64,000 nt of DNA, from assembly GCA_963784415.1 (NCBI GenBank), contig CAWARK010000003.1:106892-170891 (forward strand). The letters are read 5' to 3'. A model generated the notes under the pieces. The model saw only the letters and a program-made list of their open reading frames with translations. It ran no database searches and had not been told where the DNA came from. Origin of the DNA: UBA7672 sp963784415 (GTDB taxonomy: Bacteria; Pseudomonadota; Alphaproteobacteria; Caulobacterales; Hyphomonadaceae). Position numbers and translations under genes: made by a program. Positions 37,499 to 47,174 of the stretch are shown piece by piece. Within the stretch, counting starts at the first letter, position 1. Every line of letters begins with the position of its first letter.

Positions 37499-38038
37499 TC
37501 AGCGCGCTGCGGCCTCAGCCTTGGCCTTCGCCCGCTCGGCCTTGCGGACCGCATCGTTGAGTTCGTCGAAGTCCTGGCGCTTGACGTAGGCGCGGACGAA
37601 ATCGACGGCGATGACGCGCTCGATATAGTTGGCGAACATCCAGTCGATGTCGCTGCGCGAGACGAGCCCGCGCCGGGTAAGGCCGGAGACGAACTCAAGG
37701 AAGTTGAGCAGGTCGATCAGCTCGCCCTCGAGCGGCTTGGGCATGCCGGGTGTCGCCAGCTCCTCCCTCAGGGCCGCGAATTCCGGCGCGTCGTGATTGG
37801 CGAGCACGAAGCGGATGCGGCGGTATTTGTCCGCCTCGAAGAAGCTCTTGTAGAGTTCGCGGATCTGCTCGGTCTGGCGCATGCGCTCGGACCGCAGATA
37901 GCGGAACAGGCCGAATATGCCGGCCAGCAGCGCCGCCACAAATGTGAAGGCCGAGGCCCAGTTGCGCGCCAGCTCCGACCAGTAGAGCGCGGCGTCGCCG
38001 CTTCCGGCAAATCTTGAAATGACGTCCACGGCTACCAC
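37499..38038 (-). CDS. Membrane-anchored protein, DUF4760-like
   Basis: 179 residues. One N-terminal membrane helix (NWASAFTFVAALLAGIFGLF) is followed by a helical cytosolic domain of about 120 residues (EFAALREELATPG, LIDLLNFLEFVSGL) and an Ala/Lys-rich tail. The layout resembles DUF4760 proteins, but I would not name it further. No clear partner nearby. Confidence 0.6.
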   Translation of the reverse strand: MVAVDVISRFAGSGDAALYWSELARNWASAFTFVAALLAGIFGLFRYLRSERMRQTEQIRELYKSFFEADKYRRIRFVLANHDAPEFAALREELATPGMPKPLEGELIDLLNFLEFVSGLTRRGLVSRSDIDWMFANYIERVIAVDFVRAYVKRQDFDELNDAVRKAERAKAKAEAAAR

Positions 38039-38084
38039 TCCCTCACGACCTTGCCGTCCTCTTTAGAGGGCTGCGGCGCGCGCG

Positions 38085-38477
38085 TCAGCTGGTCTTCAGC
38101 CGCTCGCACAGGTCATGGCCCGGAGGGGTGGTGGCGCGCCACTCGTATTCCATGTGGTGCCGGTCGGCGATTGTCTGGCCGTTGCGCCGCGCCGGGATGA
38201 AGGTCTGCGCCGACAGGCAGCGCAGCGTCGGCTCCAGGAACATCGGATCGCTGCAGACGCCATCGCCGCGCACCATGTGGCCGGACGCGTCGATATCGAG
38301 GTCGATCTGGCAGCATCCCGACAATTGCGCCTTCCGGGCGGCGCGGGGCCAGCGGCAGGCGTCGGGGCGGAAACCGCCGGCGAACTTCGCTTCGGTCTTG
38401 TTCCCCGGCGTCGATGCGGTCTGCGCCAGGCCAACAGCGCCAAGCCCTGCCGCACCGGCTATTGCGGCGACACACAA
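38085..38477 (-). CDS. Secreted protein with TonB-C-like domain
   Basis: About 130 residues visible from a TTG at 38477. The hydrophobic start (VLCVAAIAGAAGLGAVGLAQ) is a signal peptide whose true start may lie slightly upstream, where no in-frame ATG was found. The mature part has paired Cys residues (CRWP, GCCQIDLDIDASG, DGVCSD, RCLSAQ) and the strand pattern of TonB C-terminal-like domains. Function unknown. Confidence 0.55.
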   Translation of the reverse strand: MCVAAIAGAAGLGAVGLAQTASTPGNKTEAKFAGGFRPDACRWPRAARKAQLSGCCQIDLDIDASGHMVRGDGVCSDPMFLEPTLRCLSAQTFIPARRNGQTIADRHHMEYEWRATTPPGHDLCERLKTS

Positions 38478-38576
38478 GACTGCGAGCGCATGGACGAGGC
38501 GTATGGCCTTTCCCTCCAGGGATGCATGAGGCTATGCCGCTCAGCGACGGATTGGCAATTGAGGGTAGCTGCAGGA

Positions 38577-39195
38577 ATGGCGATCAGCCTGCTTTCGGTG
38601 CTCGACTATGCAGGCGTGGCGACTTTCGCTGCGTCAGGCGCCCTCATGGCCGCGCAGAAACGGCAGGACGTGGTCACGTTCATCTTTTTCGCGGCGATCA
38701 CGGGCGTCGGCGGCGGCACGCTGCGCGACCTGCTGATCGGGGCGCCGGTCTTCTGGGTGAGGGATGCGGGCTACATTGTCGTCTGCACGGTGGTGGCGAT
38801 CCTCGTCTACCTGACGCGCGGGCGCGGCGTGCACGGACAGACGCTGCTGTGGCTCGATGCCGTGGGCCTGTGCGTCTATGCCTGCGTTGGCGCAGCGAAA
38901 GCGCTGTCGCTCGGCGTCGATCCGGTGATCTGCGTGGTGATGGGCGCGCTGACGGCAACGTTCGGCGGCATCATCCGTGATGTTCTGGCGGGCGTGCCAT
39001 CGATCCTGCTTGAGCCGCGAACTCTACATCACGCCGGCGATCGTCAGCGCGGCGGTGTTCGTCAGCCTGCGCATGCTGGGCGCTGACTGGACCGTGGCGA
39101 GCGCCATCGCGGTCGCGCTCGGCTTCGGCGTTCGCGGCGGCGCGATCATCTGGAAGTGGAGCCTGCCGGAGTTCCGGCCGCCGGAGGGGCGGTAA
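38577..39195 (+). CDS. TRIC/UPF0126 family membrane channel (one indel)
   Basis: From the ATG at 38577 the protein has seven predicted membrane helices and two family repeats with conserved GGGTLRDLL and FGGIIRDVL motifs. Removing one T near 39010 restores PSILLSRELYITPAIVSAAV and the C-terminus PEFRPPEGR, 205 residues, the usual size. Homologues form trimeric cation channels. The break looks like a sequencing error. Confidence 0.88.
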
Positions 39196-39201
39196 GCGCC
39201 C

Positions 39202-39615
39202 TCAATCGTCCCGGATCGTCTTTTCCTTGCGCTCGTGGCGTTCCTGCGCCTCGAGGCAGAGGGTGGCGATCGGGCGGGCTTCGAGACGCTTGATGCCGAT
39301 CGGCTCGCCTGTCTCTTCGCAGTAGCCGTATTCGCCAAGTTCGATCCGGCGGATGGCCGCGTCGATCTTGGAGATCAGCTTGCGCTCGCGATCGCGGGTG
39401 CGCAGCTCAAGGGCGCGATCGGCCTCCGACGATGCGCGGTCGACGAGGTCCGGAATCGGCGCCACGTTTTCCTGCATGCCATTGATCGTCTCGCGGTTGC
39501 CCTGAAGGATTTCGTCCTTCCAGGCCTGCAGCTTTTCCTTGAAATACTTGAGCTGCTTCTTGCCCATATAGGGCTCGTTCTCGGTCGGCTTGTACGTTGC
39601 CGTCTTGGAACTCAT
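39202..39615 (-). CDS. dksA: RNA polymerase-binding transcription factor DksA
   Basis: 137 residues from the ATG at 39615. A coiled coil spans about 15-90 and is followed by a zinc-finger-like region (YGYCEETGEPIGIKRLEARP) with a reduced Cys set, as in many alphaproteobacterial DksA proteins. It modulates transcription with ppGpp. Intact. Confidence 0.94.
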   Translation of the reverse strand: MSSKTATYKPTENEPYMGKKQLKYFKEKLQAWKDEILQGNRETINGMQENVAPIPDLVDRASSEADRALELRTRDRERKLISKIDAAIRRIELGEYGYCEETGEPIGIKRLEARPIATLCLEAQERHERKEKTIRDD

Positions 39616-39831
39616 GTTCGCCAACTCCCTGGCAAGCCCACACGTCTGGCTGCCTTCGATGGGCGGGCTGTATAACCTGCTCGCCCCACCCCGTAAACGC
39701 CCGACCACAGGTTTCGGGCAATTGTATTTATTGCAAATTTTTGACCACGCCTGTTCCACAGGCAGAAGCGTGAGCATTCGCTCACGCCGCAGGCGGAATG
39801 CCGCGCTGCGGCATATCCCGGGTCACGAAAA

Positions 39832-40260
39832 TCAGGCCTGTTCGGCGGCGCGTTCGAGTTTGGCGGCTTCGACGGCGGCGCGGACCTCGGCCCAGTTCAG
39901 GGTCTCGTCGAGGCCAAAGTCCCCCGATGGGTCACGCTGGTCGGCCAGCGCATTGTTCAGCAGGTTGAGGTGACGCTTGGTCGGCCCGTCGCCCAGCATG
40001 GCGAGCTGCAGCCGGTCGAGCGCATCGAGCAGGCGGCGGCCCTTGCGCAGGGCGCGGGCGCGCGCTTCGGGGCCGCCAATGCCCTGCAAGGCCATCAGCG
40101 TGGAGATGCTGGAGACGCCAGCCGCGCCCGAAACGGCGGAAGCGGCCGCACGCGGGGTAGCGCCGGAGACGTTCAGCAGTTCGCCAAAACCTTCGGCGGC
40201 GGGCTTCGATCCGCTGCTGGAGGCGGCGGACGAGGCGGATGATGTCGAACTGACCTTCAT
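39832..40260 (-). CDS. fliX: Flagellar assembly regulator FliX
   Basis: 142 residues with the FliX layout: a Ser/Ala-rich N-terminus, then ISTLMALQGIGG, ARALRKGRRLLDALDRLQL and a C-terminal helix. In Caulobacter FliX couples early basal-body assembly to the sigma-54 activator FlbD. It is divergent from flgI, with a CtrA box between, as in Caulobacter. Confidence 0.92.
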   Translation of the reverse strand: MKVSSTSSASSAASSSGSKPAAEGFGELLNVSGATPRAAASAVSGAAGVSSISTLMALQGIGGPEARARALRKGRRLLDALDRLQLAMLGDGPTKRHLNLLNNALADQRDPSGDFGLDETLNWAEVRAAVEAAKLERAAEQA

Positions 40261-40298
40261 CGAAGAGGCTCCTCACCCGGCAGATTTGGCCCAGTTGG

Positions 40299-40313
40299 TT
40301 AATGGCGGCTTAA
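40299..40313. promoter_or_regulatory. CtrA binding box
   Basis: TTAATGGCGGCTTAA matches the CtrA consensus TTAA-N7-TTAA exactly. It lies between divergent fliX and flgI, 39 bp from the fliX start, the place expected for cell-cycle control of class II flagellar genes. Confidence 0.75.
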
Positions 40314-40435
40314 AGTTCCTTTATCCCTGCCGCCGCAGGCTTAAGGCTTTGTTGCCAATTCCCGGGCGATCCTCACGTTTGAAACGCTGCGGCCAGAACG
40401 GTCGGATATTTCCGTCACCCGTACCCTGGAATCCT

Positions 40436-41545
40436 ATGCGCGCGCTTTGCACCGCTTTTGCCTGCCTGTTCCTCGCCATGTCGGCGGGTGGACCTGCGCA
40501 TGCCGGCACGCGCCTGAAGGACATCATCGATGTCGAGGGCGTGCGCGAGAACCAGCTGATCGGCTATGGCGTCGTCTTCGGCCTCAAGGGCACGGGCGAC
40601 AGCCTGCGTAACTGCGCCATGCTGCGTCAGAGCATCGAGAGCATGATGGAGCGGATGGGCGTCAACACGCGCAACTCCACGCTCAACACCAAGAACGCTG
40701 CCGCCGTCATGGTCACGGCAAACCTGCCCCCCTTCGCCGCCAATGGCACACGCATCGATGTGACTGTCTCGGCCGTGTGCGATTCCGGCAGCCTTGAAGG
40801 CGGCACCCTGCTCGCAACGCCGCTGATGGGCGCTGACGGCCAAGCCTACGCCTCGGCGCAGGGCTCGGTTGCGGTCGGCGCCTTCACGGCTGGCGGTGCG
40901 TCGGGCACATCGCTCACCCGCAACATTCCGACCAATGGCCGCGTCCCCAACGGCGCGACCATCGAACGCGAACTACGCTTCGATATCGCAGCAGCGCCGG
41001 AACTGCGCCTGTCACTGCGCAACCCCGATTTCACGACGGCCAGCCGTATCGCTGGCGCCATCAACGCCTTTGTCGGCGTCAACGCAGCCGCAGCGCTTGA
41101 CCCCGCCACGGTGCGCCTGCGCCGGCCGCCAAGCTTTGCCGACATGTCGACCCTGATCGCGCAGATCGAAGGGCTCGAGATCGAACCTGAACAGCGCGCC
41201 CGCGTCATCATCAACGAGACCACCGGCGTCATCGTGATGGGCGAGAATGTCCGCGTCTCCACCGTCGCGATCGCGCAGGGCAACCTCACCATCCATGTGC
41301 AGGAGACGCCGGGCGTCGCCATGCCGAACTCCTTCACCAACGCCAAGCCTGTGGTGGTGCCGCAGTCCGACATTTCGGTGTCCGAGGACGCGGCCAAGCT
41401 CGCCCTGGTCGGCGGCAACGGCGTGCCTCTGCGCGAGCTGGTGACCGGGCTCAATGCGCTGGGCGTCAGTCCACGCGACCTGATCGTGATCCTGCAGGCT
41501 TTGAAAGCTTCGGGCGCGCTGCAGGCCGACATTGAAGTGATGTGA
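40436..41545 (+). CDS. flgI: Flagellar P-ring protein FlgI
   Basis: 369 residues from the ATG at 40436. A signal peptide (ALCTAFACLFLAMSAGGPAHA) is followed by the FlgI core (RLKDIIDVEGVRENQLIGYG, GTGDSLRN) and the C-terminal LNALGVSPRDLIVILQALK. It forms the periplasmic P-ring around the rod. Intact; a longer frame upstream is not used. Confidence 0.96.
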   Translation: MRALCTAFACLFLAMSAGGPAHAGTRLKDIIDVEGVRENQLIGYGVVFGLKGTGDSLRNCAMLRQSIESMMERMGVNTRNSTLNTKNAAAVMVTANLPPFAANGTRIDVTVSAVCDSGSLEGGTLLATPLMGADGQAYASAQGSVAVGAFTAGGASGTSLTRNIPTNGRVPNGATIERELRFDIAAAPELRLSLRNPDFTTASRIAGAINAFVGVNAAAALDPATVRLRRPPSFADMSTLIAQIEGLEIEPEQRARVIINETTGVIVMGENVRVSTVAIAQGNLTIHVQETPGVAMPNSFTNAKPVVVPQSDISVSEDAAKLALVGGNGVPLRELVTGLNALGVSPRDLIVILQALKASGALQADIEVM

Positions 41546-41560
41546 TCGGGAGGCGATGTG

Positions 41561-41881
41561 ATGGCTGACCTTGGCATTCCCGGCGCCCCACCCGTCGACG
41601 TGATGGCGCAACGCAAACCCGGCGCGGAAATCGCCGGCGTGAAAACGCGCGAACAGGCGCGCCATGTGGCCCAGCAGTTCGAGCGCATGTTCATCTCCGA
41701 GATGCTGGGACCGATGTTCGCCGGCATCGAAACGGATGGCCCGTTCGGCGGCGGCAATGCGGAATCGACGTTTCGCCCGATGCTGATCGACCAGTACGCC
41801 GACTCGATCGCCAAGCAGGGCGGCGTCGGCATTGCCGACAAGGTCATGAAGGAAATCCTGAAAATGCAGGGGCTGGAATGA
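41561..41881 (+). CDS. Rod-binding protein, FlgJ N-terminal domain
   Basis: 106 residues from the ATG at 41561, with GGGAGG seven bases upstream. It matches the FlgJ rod-binding domain (AQQFERMFISEMLGPMF, LIDQYADSIAKQGGVGIAD). The peptidoglycan hydrolase domain of gammaproteobacterial FlgJ is absent, as is usual in alphaproteobacteria. The stop overlaps the next start as ATGA. Confidence 0.9.
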   Translation: MADLGIPGAPPVDVMAQRKPGAEIAGVKTREQARHVAQQFERMFISEMLGPMFAGIETDGPFGGGNAESTFRPMLIDQYADSIAKQGGVGIADKVMKEILKMQGLE

Positions 41882-42318
41882 GCACGATCGAAGTCGAAGA
41901 CCGCGCCGAGCAGCTGGAAACGATGACGCGCCGCCTGATCGGGCTGGTGACGGCTGAAGCCTCCGCCGTGCAGGCTCATCGCCTGTCAGCGGCCAATGCC
42001 GACTGGGACGAGAAAGAGCGCCTGGTTCACGCCTGGCGCATCGAGGTTTCGCGCATCAAGGCCGATCCGACCCTGCTGTCGGGATTATCCCAGATGCGGA
42101 AGGATCAGTTGCGGGCGTCGTCCAGGGAACTTGAGACCGCGCTGGAAGCTCACGCCTTGGCGCTCGCTGCGTCAAAAACCGTAACGGAAGGTCTCGTGAG
42201 ATCGATCGCCAGCGAGATCGCCTCCGTGCGCGCAGCGCCTGCAGGATATGGCCGCTCCGGCGTCAGCGCGGGGTCCAACCGTCAGGCGTCCGGCCTCGCA
42301 GTTAACGCGAAGGCCTGA
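41878..42318 (+). CDS. FlgN-like flagellar chaperone
   Basis: 146 helical residues (ETMTRRLIGLVTAEASAVQ, ELETALEAHALALAASKT) with the length and pattern of FlgN-like proteins and a disordered C-terminus. It is translationally coupled to the flgJ-like gene and ends the flgI unit. A chaperone role for hook-associated proteins is inferred. Confidence 0.7.
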   Translation: MSTIEVEDRAEQLETMTRRLIGLVTAEASAVQAHRLSAANADWDEKERLVHAWRIEVSRIKADPTLLSGLSQMRKDQLRASSRELETALEAHALALAASKTVTEGLVRSIASEIASVRAAPAGYGRSGVSAGSNRQASGLAVNAKA

Positions 42319-42394
42319 ACGGCAAGGATCGGTTGCCGCAATCAGCCTGCGATCAATATTCTCCAGCGCCGCGCGATTATCGCGTGATGCGACG

Positions 42395-42425
42395 CCTGCC
42401 TTACAGGCAGGTCATGTGTTTTTTT
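42395..42425 (+). terminator. Possible terminator after the flgI operon
   Basis: Hairpin CCTGCC-TTACA-GGCAGG followed by TCATGTG and a run of seven T. The spacing to the T run is slightly long, so this is only a candidate. Confidence 0.4.
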
Positions 42426-42554
42426 CAGCTTGGGACGTCTTGCCCCCTTGATCTGAGGGGCCTACCGGCGAACAACGGTAAGGCAGGGGTGCGTGAGCGG
42501 TTGTTTTGGGCGAAAGCTCAGGTGGCCGCCAGTTTTTAGACGGAAGCGGGCTCG

Positions 42555-43835
42555 ATGAATCGCCGTCGTAAGCGTCGACTTCCCTTTGCGGCCTATGCAG
42601 CCCTGATTTTCAATGGCGCGCTGGTTGCGACCCCCTTCATGGCTGCGCACATGATTTCGCAGGCCTATGGCGGCCAGAAGCCTGCCTTCCAGACAACGCC
42701 GGACGCCATTGCCGCCACGCGCGAGGCGATGGACGAACGGTTCCAGCAGATTGCCGTCAAGGACGAAACCGCGCCGCGTCAGGTCTGGTCGGACCTCGTT
42801 CGCGCGGCCCTTGAAGAGCGCGAGATGCCGCGGGTGCGCGGCCTGCTGCTCGGCGCACCGGCCATGCTCGATGGCGCAGACGGCGCGGCCCTGCGCGCCC
42901 GGATCGCGGTTGCCGACGGCGCGGGCGACGAAGCCATGCTGCAGGCCGCCCTCTCCTACCTGCCGGATGACGTGCAGGACGAATACGAGCGCCGCACCCA
43001 GTCGCTGGTGTCGATGTTCTCCGCCTCCGCCCCCGCCTCCGCCCTCCCGACCACAACCCCCGCTGTCGCCACCTCAGCCGCCGCCCGCCGACGAGCGCCG
43101 GCCATCGACGATGGCGAGCCGCGCGTAGCCACCAACCGTCTCGGCGACCTGCGCCAGCACACAATGGCGGCTGTCGGCTGGGCCAATGACGACAATACAG
43201 ACGTACCGGCCTTCCTGCTGTCGGGCATCGGCCTGATCCTGGCCGACCCGGAAGCCCGCGAAGGCGCCTCGGTCGCGATGTCGACCCTGCGCATGCGCAC
43301 GCAGGCGCCGGTGCCGTTCAAGACCTATCTCTCGCAGCGGATCGAGCAGGTTGTTCCGGTCGCCGAGATGAAGAAGGTGCTGAGCGCCGAACTGCGCAAC
43401 GAGCTGCGCTACACGCCGCAAGGCGAAGCGGCGGTCGAGCGCGTGTTCAAGACCACGATCGACCGGCAGAAGCTCGAGCCGCTGCTGGCCGAGTTCCGCA
43501 TCCTGCGCGAGATCGCGCACGACACGTCGGTCGAGGGCGCCATCGCCATCGTCAGCCGCGTCAAGGATTCAGCCGACCTGCGCGCGGCAGGCCTGATCGC
43601 AGCCGCCGGCGGCGACCGTGCCGTCGCGCTGGAGCATTTCGACGGTGACAACCTGCTGTCGACAGCGCGCACGGTTGTGCCGTGGACGACGGCGCTGAAG
43701 ATCCAGCTCGCGGGCGTTGCCGCCTGCCTGCTGCTGCTGGCTTTCGTCGCGATGACGACTTTCTGGAAGTCGTTCCGCCGCAACAAGCCGCGCAAGAAGA
43801 GCGCCGTTTATCTGATGGAAGAGCATCCGGCCTGA
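42555..43835 (+). CDS. Membrane protein of unknown function
   Basis: 426 residues. One N-terminal membrane helix (FAAYAALIFNGALVATPFMAA) and one C-terminal helix (IQLAGVAACLLLLAFVAMTTF) flank a helical domain of about 340 residues, interrupted by an Ala/Pro/Thr linker at about 155-180. No known family. It lies between flagellar blocks, without a clear operon partner. Confidence 0.65.
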   Translation: MNRRRKRRLPFAAYAALIFNGALVATPFMAAHMISQAYGGQKPAFQTTPDAIAATREAMDERFQQIAVKDETAPRQVWSDLVRAALEEREMPRVRGLLLGAPAMLDGADGAALRARIAVADGAGDEAMLQAALSYLPDDVQDEYERRTQSLVSMFSASAPASALPTTTPAVATSAAARRRAPAIDDGEPRVATNRLGDLRQHTMAAVGWANDDNTDVPAFLLSGIGLILADPEAREGASVAMSTLRMRTQAPVPFKTYLSQRIEQVVPVAEMKKVLSAELRNELRYTPQGEAAVERVFKTTIDRQKLEPLLAEFRILREIAHDTSVEGAIAIVSRVKDSADLRAAGLIAAAGGDRAVALEHFDGDNLLSTARTVVPWTTALKIQLAGVAACLLLLAFVAMTTFWKSFRRNKPRKKSAVYLMEEHPA

Positions 43836-43927
43836 GGGCTTGGGCCGTCTCTCTCCAATGCATTTGCCGTCGCCGCTACCGCTCGTCCCGACGAGCGTCG
43901 TGATGAGCGGTGCATAAGCGGCAGGTA

Positions 43928-44596
43928 TCAGCCCGCAGGGACGGCAATCCCAAACGCACCGATGATGCCGACGATCATCATCTGAACCGCAAGCGCCGAC
44001 AGGATGACGCCAAAGATGCGGGTGATCGCGCCGGCAATCTGGTCGCCCATGACGCGGATCAGCGGACCAGCGATCAGGAAGATCAGCCCCGCCAGCACAA
44101 GGTTGGCGGCGATGGCGAATGACACGATGCCGATGCCGACCGCATCGCCTGCGGCGTTCTGCATGTAGAGCATGGCGGTCGCGATGGAGCCCGGGCCCGC
44201 GATCATCGGGATGGCGAGCGGGAAGACCGAAACATCCTCGAGCCGGCCGGACGCTTCTTCATCGGCCAGCACCTGGTCGGCGCGCGTCTTCTGCCGCGCC
44301 TGTCGTTTCTCGAACACCATTTCCAGCGCGATGAGGAAAAGCAGGACGCCGCCCGCGACGCGGAACGCATCCAGCGAGATGCCGAGATGTTCGAGCAGCC
44401 ACGCGCCCGCGAACGCGAAGAAGAACAGGATCAGGCCCGCCACGAACACGGACTTGAACGCCATCTTGCGGGCATAGGCCGAGCCGCCCGGCGCGGTAAG
44501 CGAGGCAAAGATCGGGGCGACGCCCGGCGCGTCGATGAGCACGAAGAACGTCACGAAGGCGGCGACGGCCTGCTCGAACTGTATCTCGGTGAGCAT
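43928..44596 (-). CDS. MarC family integral membrane protein
   Basis: 222 residues with six predicted membrane helices and the MarC motifs FFVLIDAPGVAPIF and FPLAIPMIAGPGSIAT. Transport function unproven. It starts 6 bp after the stop of the shorter flagellin on the same strand, so it may share its transcript. Confidence 0.9.
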   Translation of the reverse strand: MLTEIQFEQAVAAFVTFFVLIDAPGVAPIFASLTAPGGSAYARKMAFKSVFVAGLILFFFAFAGAWLLEHLGISLDAFRVAGGVLLFLIALEMVFEKRQARQKTRADQVLADEEASGRLEDVSVFPLAIPMIAGPGSIATAMLYMQNAAGDAVGIGIVSFAIAANLVLAGLIFLIAGPLIRVMGDQIAGAITRIFGVILSALAVQMMIVGIIGAFGIAVPAG

Positions 44597-44602
44597 GACC
44601 GC

Positions 44603-45445
44603 CTAGACCGGGCGGAACAGGGACAACAGAGCCTGCGGCGCGGAGTTCGCGATGCTGATCGCCGAGGCGGACAGTTCCTGCTTGACCTGCAGCGCCTGGA
44701 TCAGCGCGCTCTCGGCGGACACGTCGGTGTCGACCATGCGGCCAACGCCGGCGGCGAGCGCATCGGCCAGCTTGCCGACAAAGCCCTTCTGCGCCTCGAT
44801 CCGCTTGCGCTCGGCGCCCATCTCGGCGAGCTGGTCGCCCATATTGGCGATCGACTCATCCAGCAGTTTCTGGGTGTCGGCGGCGGACTGCGTGTTGTTG
44901 AGCGCAGTGGTGGACGGCGTGGCCGTGACCACGCCGGCGCCGGGCATGAAGTTGCGGCCGGCGAGCGTCAGGGTCTGGGTCGCATCGGCGTCGGCGATGA
45001 ACGAGACACCGTTGGGCTGCTGCGAGCCGTCGAGAATGTTGGTGTCGTCGAAGGACGAATTGCGGATGAAGGACTGCAGCGTCGACATCTGGTCCTGATA
45101 CTGCTTCTGCAGGACCGCGCGCTGGTCGTCGGTGAGGCCGCCGGACATCGCCTGCGAGGCGGTAGCCTTCATGGCGCTGAGCTGTTTCATCGCCTGTTCG
45201 CCGGCGGCGATGGCGGTGTCGGAAATCGATTCGGCGCGGCTGAGGCTGAGCGTCACGACGCTGAGGGAGGCGCCCTGCCCGCGCATCACCGCAGCGGTGT
45301 TGAAAGCGCTGGCGTCGTCGCGGGCCCTTGCCACGCGCAATCCCGAGGACACGCGCGTGTCCGAGGTTGATAGATCCCGGTTGGCGGACTGAAGTTGCTT
45401 CAGCGCCCCGAGCACGCCACTGGCGTTATTGATCCTGTCGACCAT
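44603..45445 (-). CDS. Flagellin, short variant
   Basis: 280 residues. The N-terminal flagellin helix (STSDTRVSSGLRVARARDD) and the C-terminal domain (QVKQELSASAISIANSAPQALLSL) are present; the hypervariable middle is short. It resembles the minor flagellin FljJ of Caulobacter in size. Intact. Confidence 0.92.
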   Translation of the reverse strand: MVDRINNASGVLGALKQLQSANRDLSTSDTRVSSGLRVARARDDASAFNTAAVMRGQGASLSVVTLSLSRAESISDTAIAAGEQAMKQLSAMKATASQAMSGGLTDDQRAVLQKQYQDQMSTLQSFIRNSSFDDTNILDGSQQPNGVSFIADADATQTLTLAGRNFMPGAGVVTATPSTTALNNTQSAADTQKLLDESIANMGDQLAEMGAERKRIEAQKGFVGKLADALAAGVGRMVDTDVSAESALIQALQVKQELSASAISIANSAPQALLSLFRPV

Positions 45446-45560
45446 TTTGGCCGTCTCCGTGAACGAATCGTGGTGAACGAATCGTCAATTCAGGATCACT
45501 CTTCGTTAGCAATCGTTAACGGAACGTTTCCGCCCCCGTTGGAGGCAGCCAAACGGCGAA

Positions 45561-45597
45561 AGGCCGCCCCCGCCGAGAAGGCGGAAGCGGCTTTTTC
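45561..45597 (-). terminator. Terminator of the 403-residue flagellin
   Basis: GC-rich inverted repeat, with AGCCGC pairing with GCGGC(CTT) and an inner CCGCC...GGCGG, lying 26 bp past the stop at 45623. The stretch GGCTTTTTCG at its plus-strand end would also serve opposite transcription. Confidence 0.55.
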
Positions 45598-45622
45598 GTT
45601 GTCTCGGAAGACCCGGAAGGTC

Positions 45623-46834
45623 TTACTTGAACAGCGACAGGATGACCTGCGGCGCCTGGTTGGCGATCGACAGGGCCTGGGCGCCGAGCTGCTGCTTGAT
45701 CTGCAGCGACTGCAGCTTGGCCGATTCCTTGGCGAGGTCGGCGTCGACGAGGTTGCCGATGCCGTTCTCGATCTCGTCCGACAGCTTCGACAGGAAGCCT
45801 TGCTGGGCGTCGAGCGCGGTCGCCTGCGAACCGAGCGAGGCCAGGCCGATGTTGAGATCGGTGATCGCCTGTTCGAGGGCGTTGGCGGCGGTGGTGGCGG
45901 CGGCGGCGGAGGTGGAAATGTCGGTCGAGGCGAAGCTCGAGAACATCGCGCCCGACATCGTCATGTCCATGCCGTTGACGACCAGGACGTTCGAGCCAGC
46001 GCTGGAAACCGTTGCCGTAGCGACGCCCGCGCCGAGGTTCGTGGCGTCGACGCCATCGGTCGAAACCGCGAGATCGTCGAAGTTGGGGTCGTTGATCAGG
46101 TAGGTGAACTGGCCGGCCTGATCGTCATAGGAGGCCGAGATCTTGCCGCCCGAGGAGGCATTCACGGCGGAGACATAGTCATCGACCGTCATGCCCGTCG
46201 TCAGCTCGACCGAGATCGAGAACGTGCCGAGGTTGGTCGAGTCCGTAAGGTCGAACGTGATCAGGTCGCCGTCGGCAATGTTGCCGCCAGTCGAGTCAGC
46301 GTTGATGACCAGAGCCGAGCCCGAGATCGGCGTCGCAAGGGCAGCCGACTGGACGCCGTCCGTCGTGGCTGCAACCGAGCCGCCGAGATCCGAGATCAGG
46401 ACGTTGAGGTCGAACGAGCCGGCGGCGAGGTTCGCGCCGTTGAACTGGGCCGAGTTGGCGATCGTGTCGATCTGCGCACGCAGCGAGGTGAAGTCGGCCT
46501 GGTAGGTATCGCGCTGGTCGGGCGTGAGGTCGTCGGCCTGCGCGGCGACGGCCTTGGCTTTCAGCTTCTGCAGGATGTCGCCGATCGACTTGCCGGCCGA
46601 GAGGGCGACGTCGATGGTCGAGTTGGCGCGGTCAATGCCGTCCTTGACGGCGGCCACGGACGAGACCCGGCTCCTCTGCCCTTCGGCGATGGCGTAGATG
46701 GCGCCGTTGTCCCGGGCGCTCGAAATCTTGAAGCCGGTGCTGATCTTGTTCTGCACGCCCTCCAGCTCGGAGTTCGTGAAGTTGAGGTTCTGGAGCGCGA
46801 TCATGGCGCTGTAGTTCGTATTGACGCTCAGCAT
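45623..46834 (-). CDS. Flagellin (403 residues)
   Basis: Complete flagellin. N-terminus MLSVNTNYSAMIALQNLNFT with ISTGFKISSARDN; C-terminus LQSLQIKQQLGAQALSIANQAPQVILSLF. The middle domain is about 250 residues. It polymerises into the filament after export. A sigma-54-type promoter lies about 60 bp upstream. Highly similar to the frame-broken flagellin at 48578-49793. Confidence 0.96.
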   Translation of the reverse strand: MLSVNTNYSAMIALQNLNFTNSELEGVQNKISTGFKISSARDNGAIYAIAEGQRSRVSSVAAVKDGIDRANSTIDVALSAGKSIGDILQKLKAKAVAAQADDLTPDQRDTYQADFTSLRAQIDTIANSAQFNGANLAAGSFDLNVLISDLGGSVAATTDGVQSAALATPISGSALVINADSTGGNIADGDLITFDLTDSTNLGTFSISVELTTGMTVDDYVSAVNASSGGKISASYDDQAGQFTYLINDPNFDDLAVSTDGVDATNLGAGVATATVSSAGSNVLVVNGMDMTMSGAMFSSFASTDISTSAAAATTAANALEQAITDLNIGLASLGSQATALDAQQGFLSKLSDEIENGIGNLVDADLAKESAKLQSLQIKQQLGAQALSIANQAPQVILSLFK

Positions 46835-46894
46835 GGCCGAAGCTCCTGCGCAGACTGGTTCATGCCCAAGGCGAGCCTGGACAGGAACAATGTC

Positions 46895-46910
46895 TTCAAG
46901 GGCCGTGCCA
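46895..46910 (-). promoter_or_regulatory. Sigma-54 (RpoN) promoter for the 403-residue flagellin
   Basis: On the minus strand TGGCACGGCCCTTGAA matches TGGCACG-N4-TTGCW except for A in place of C at the -12 GC. It lies about 61 bp before the start codon, giving a leader of roughly 50 bases. Late flagellar genes of Caulobacter use this class. Confidence 0.65.
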
Positions 46911-47174
46911 GTTTGTTAAGGTTAACGGGCCATCCAAAATCCCGTTGTTTCAGGCCTTCCAGCGGTTAACACGGCCGAGGCGCCCCTAACAAAACACTGA
47001 ATCAAATTTACCTCCCGGCACGATTTGCCGGGCGTCGGCGCGGCTTCCGGTAGGCAGAAAGTGCTGGCCGGTCCGCGACGGGCACAAATCTCGGAACCTC
47101 GGCGCTGCGCCCGAGTTCCTAGACATATCCCCAGAACAACCTGGCGACTGCTTTTCCCCGAAAGGGAAGAATCC

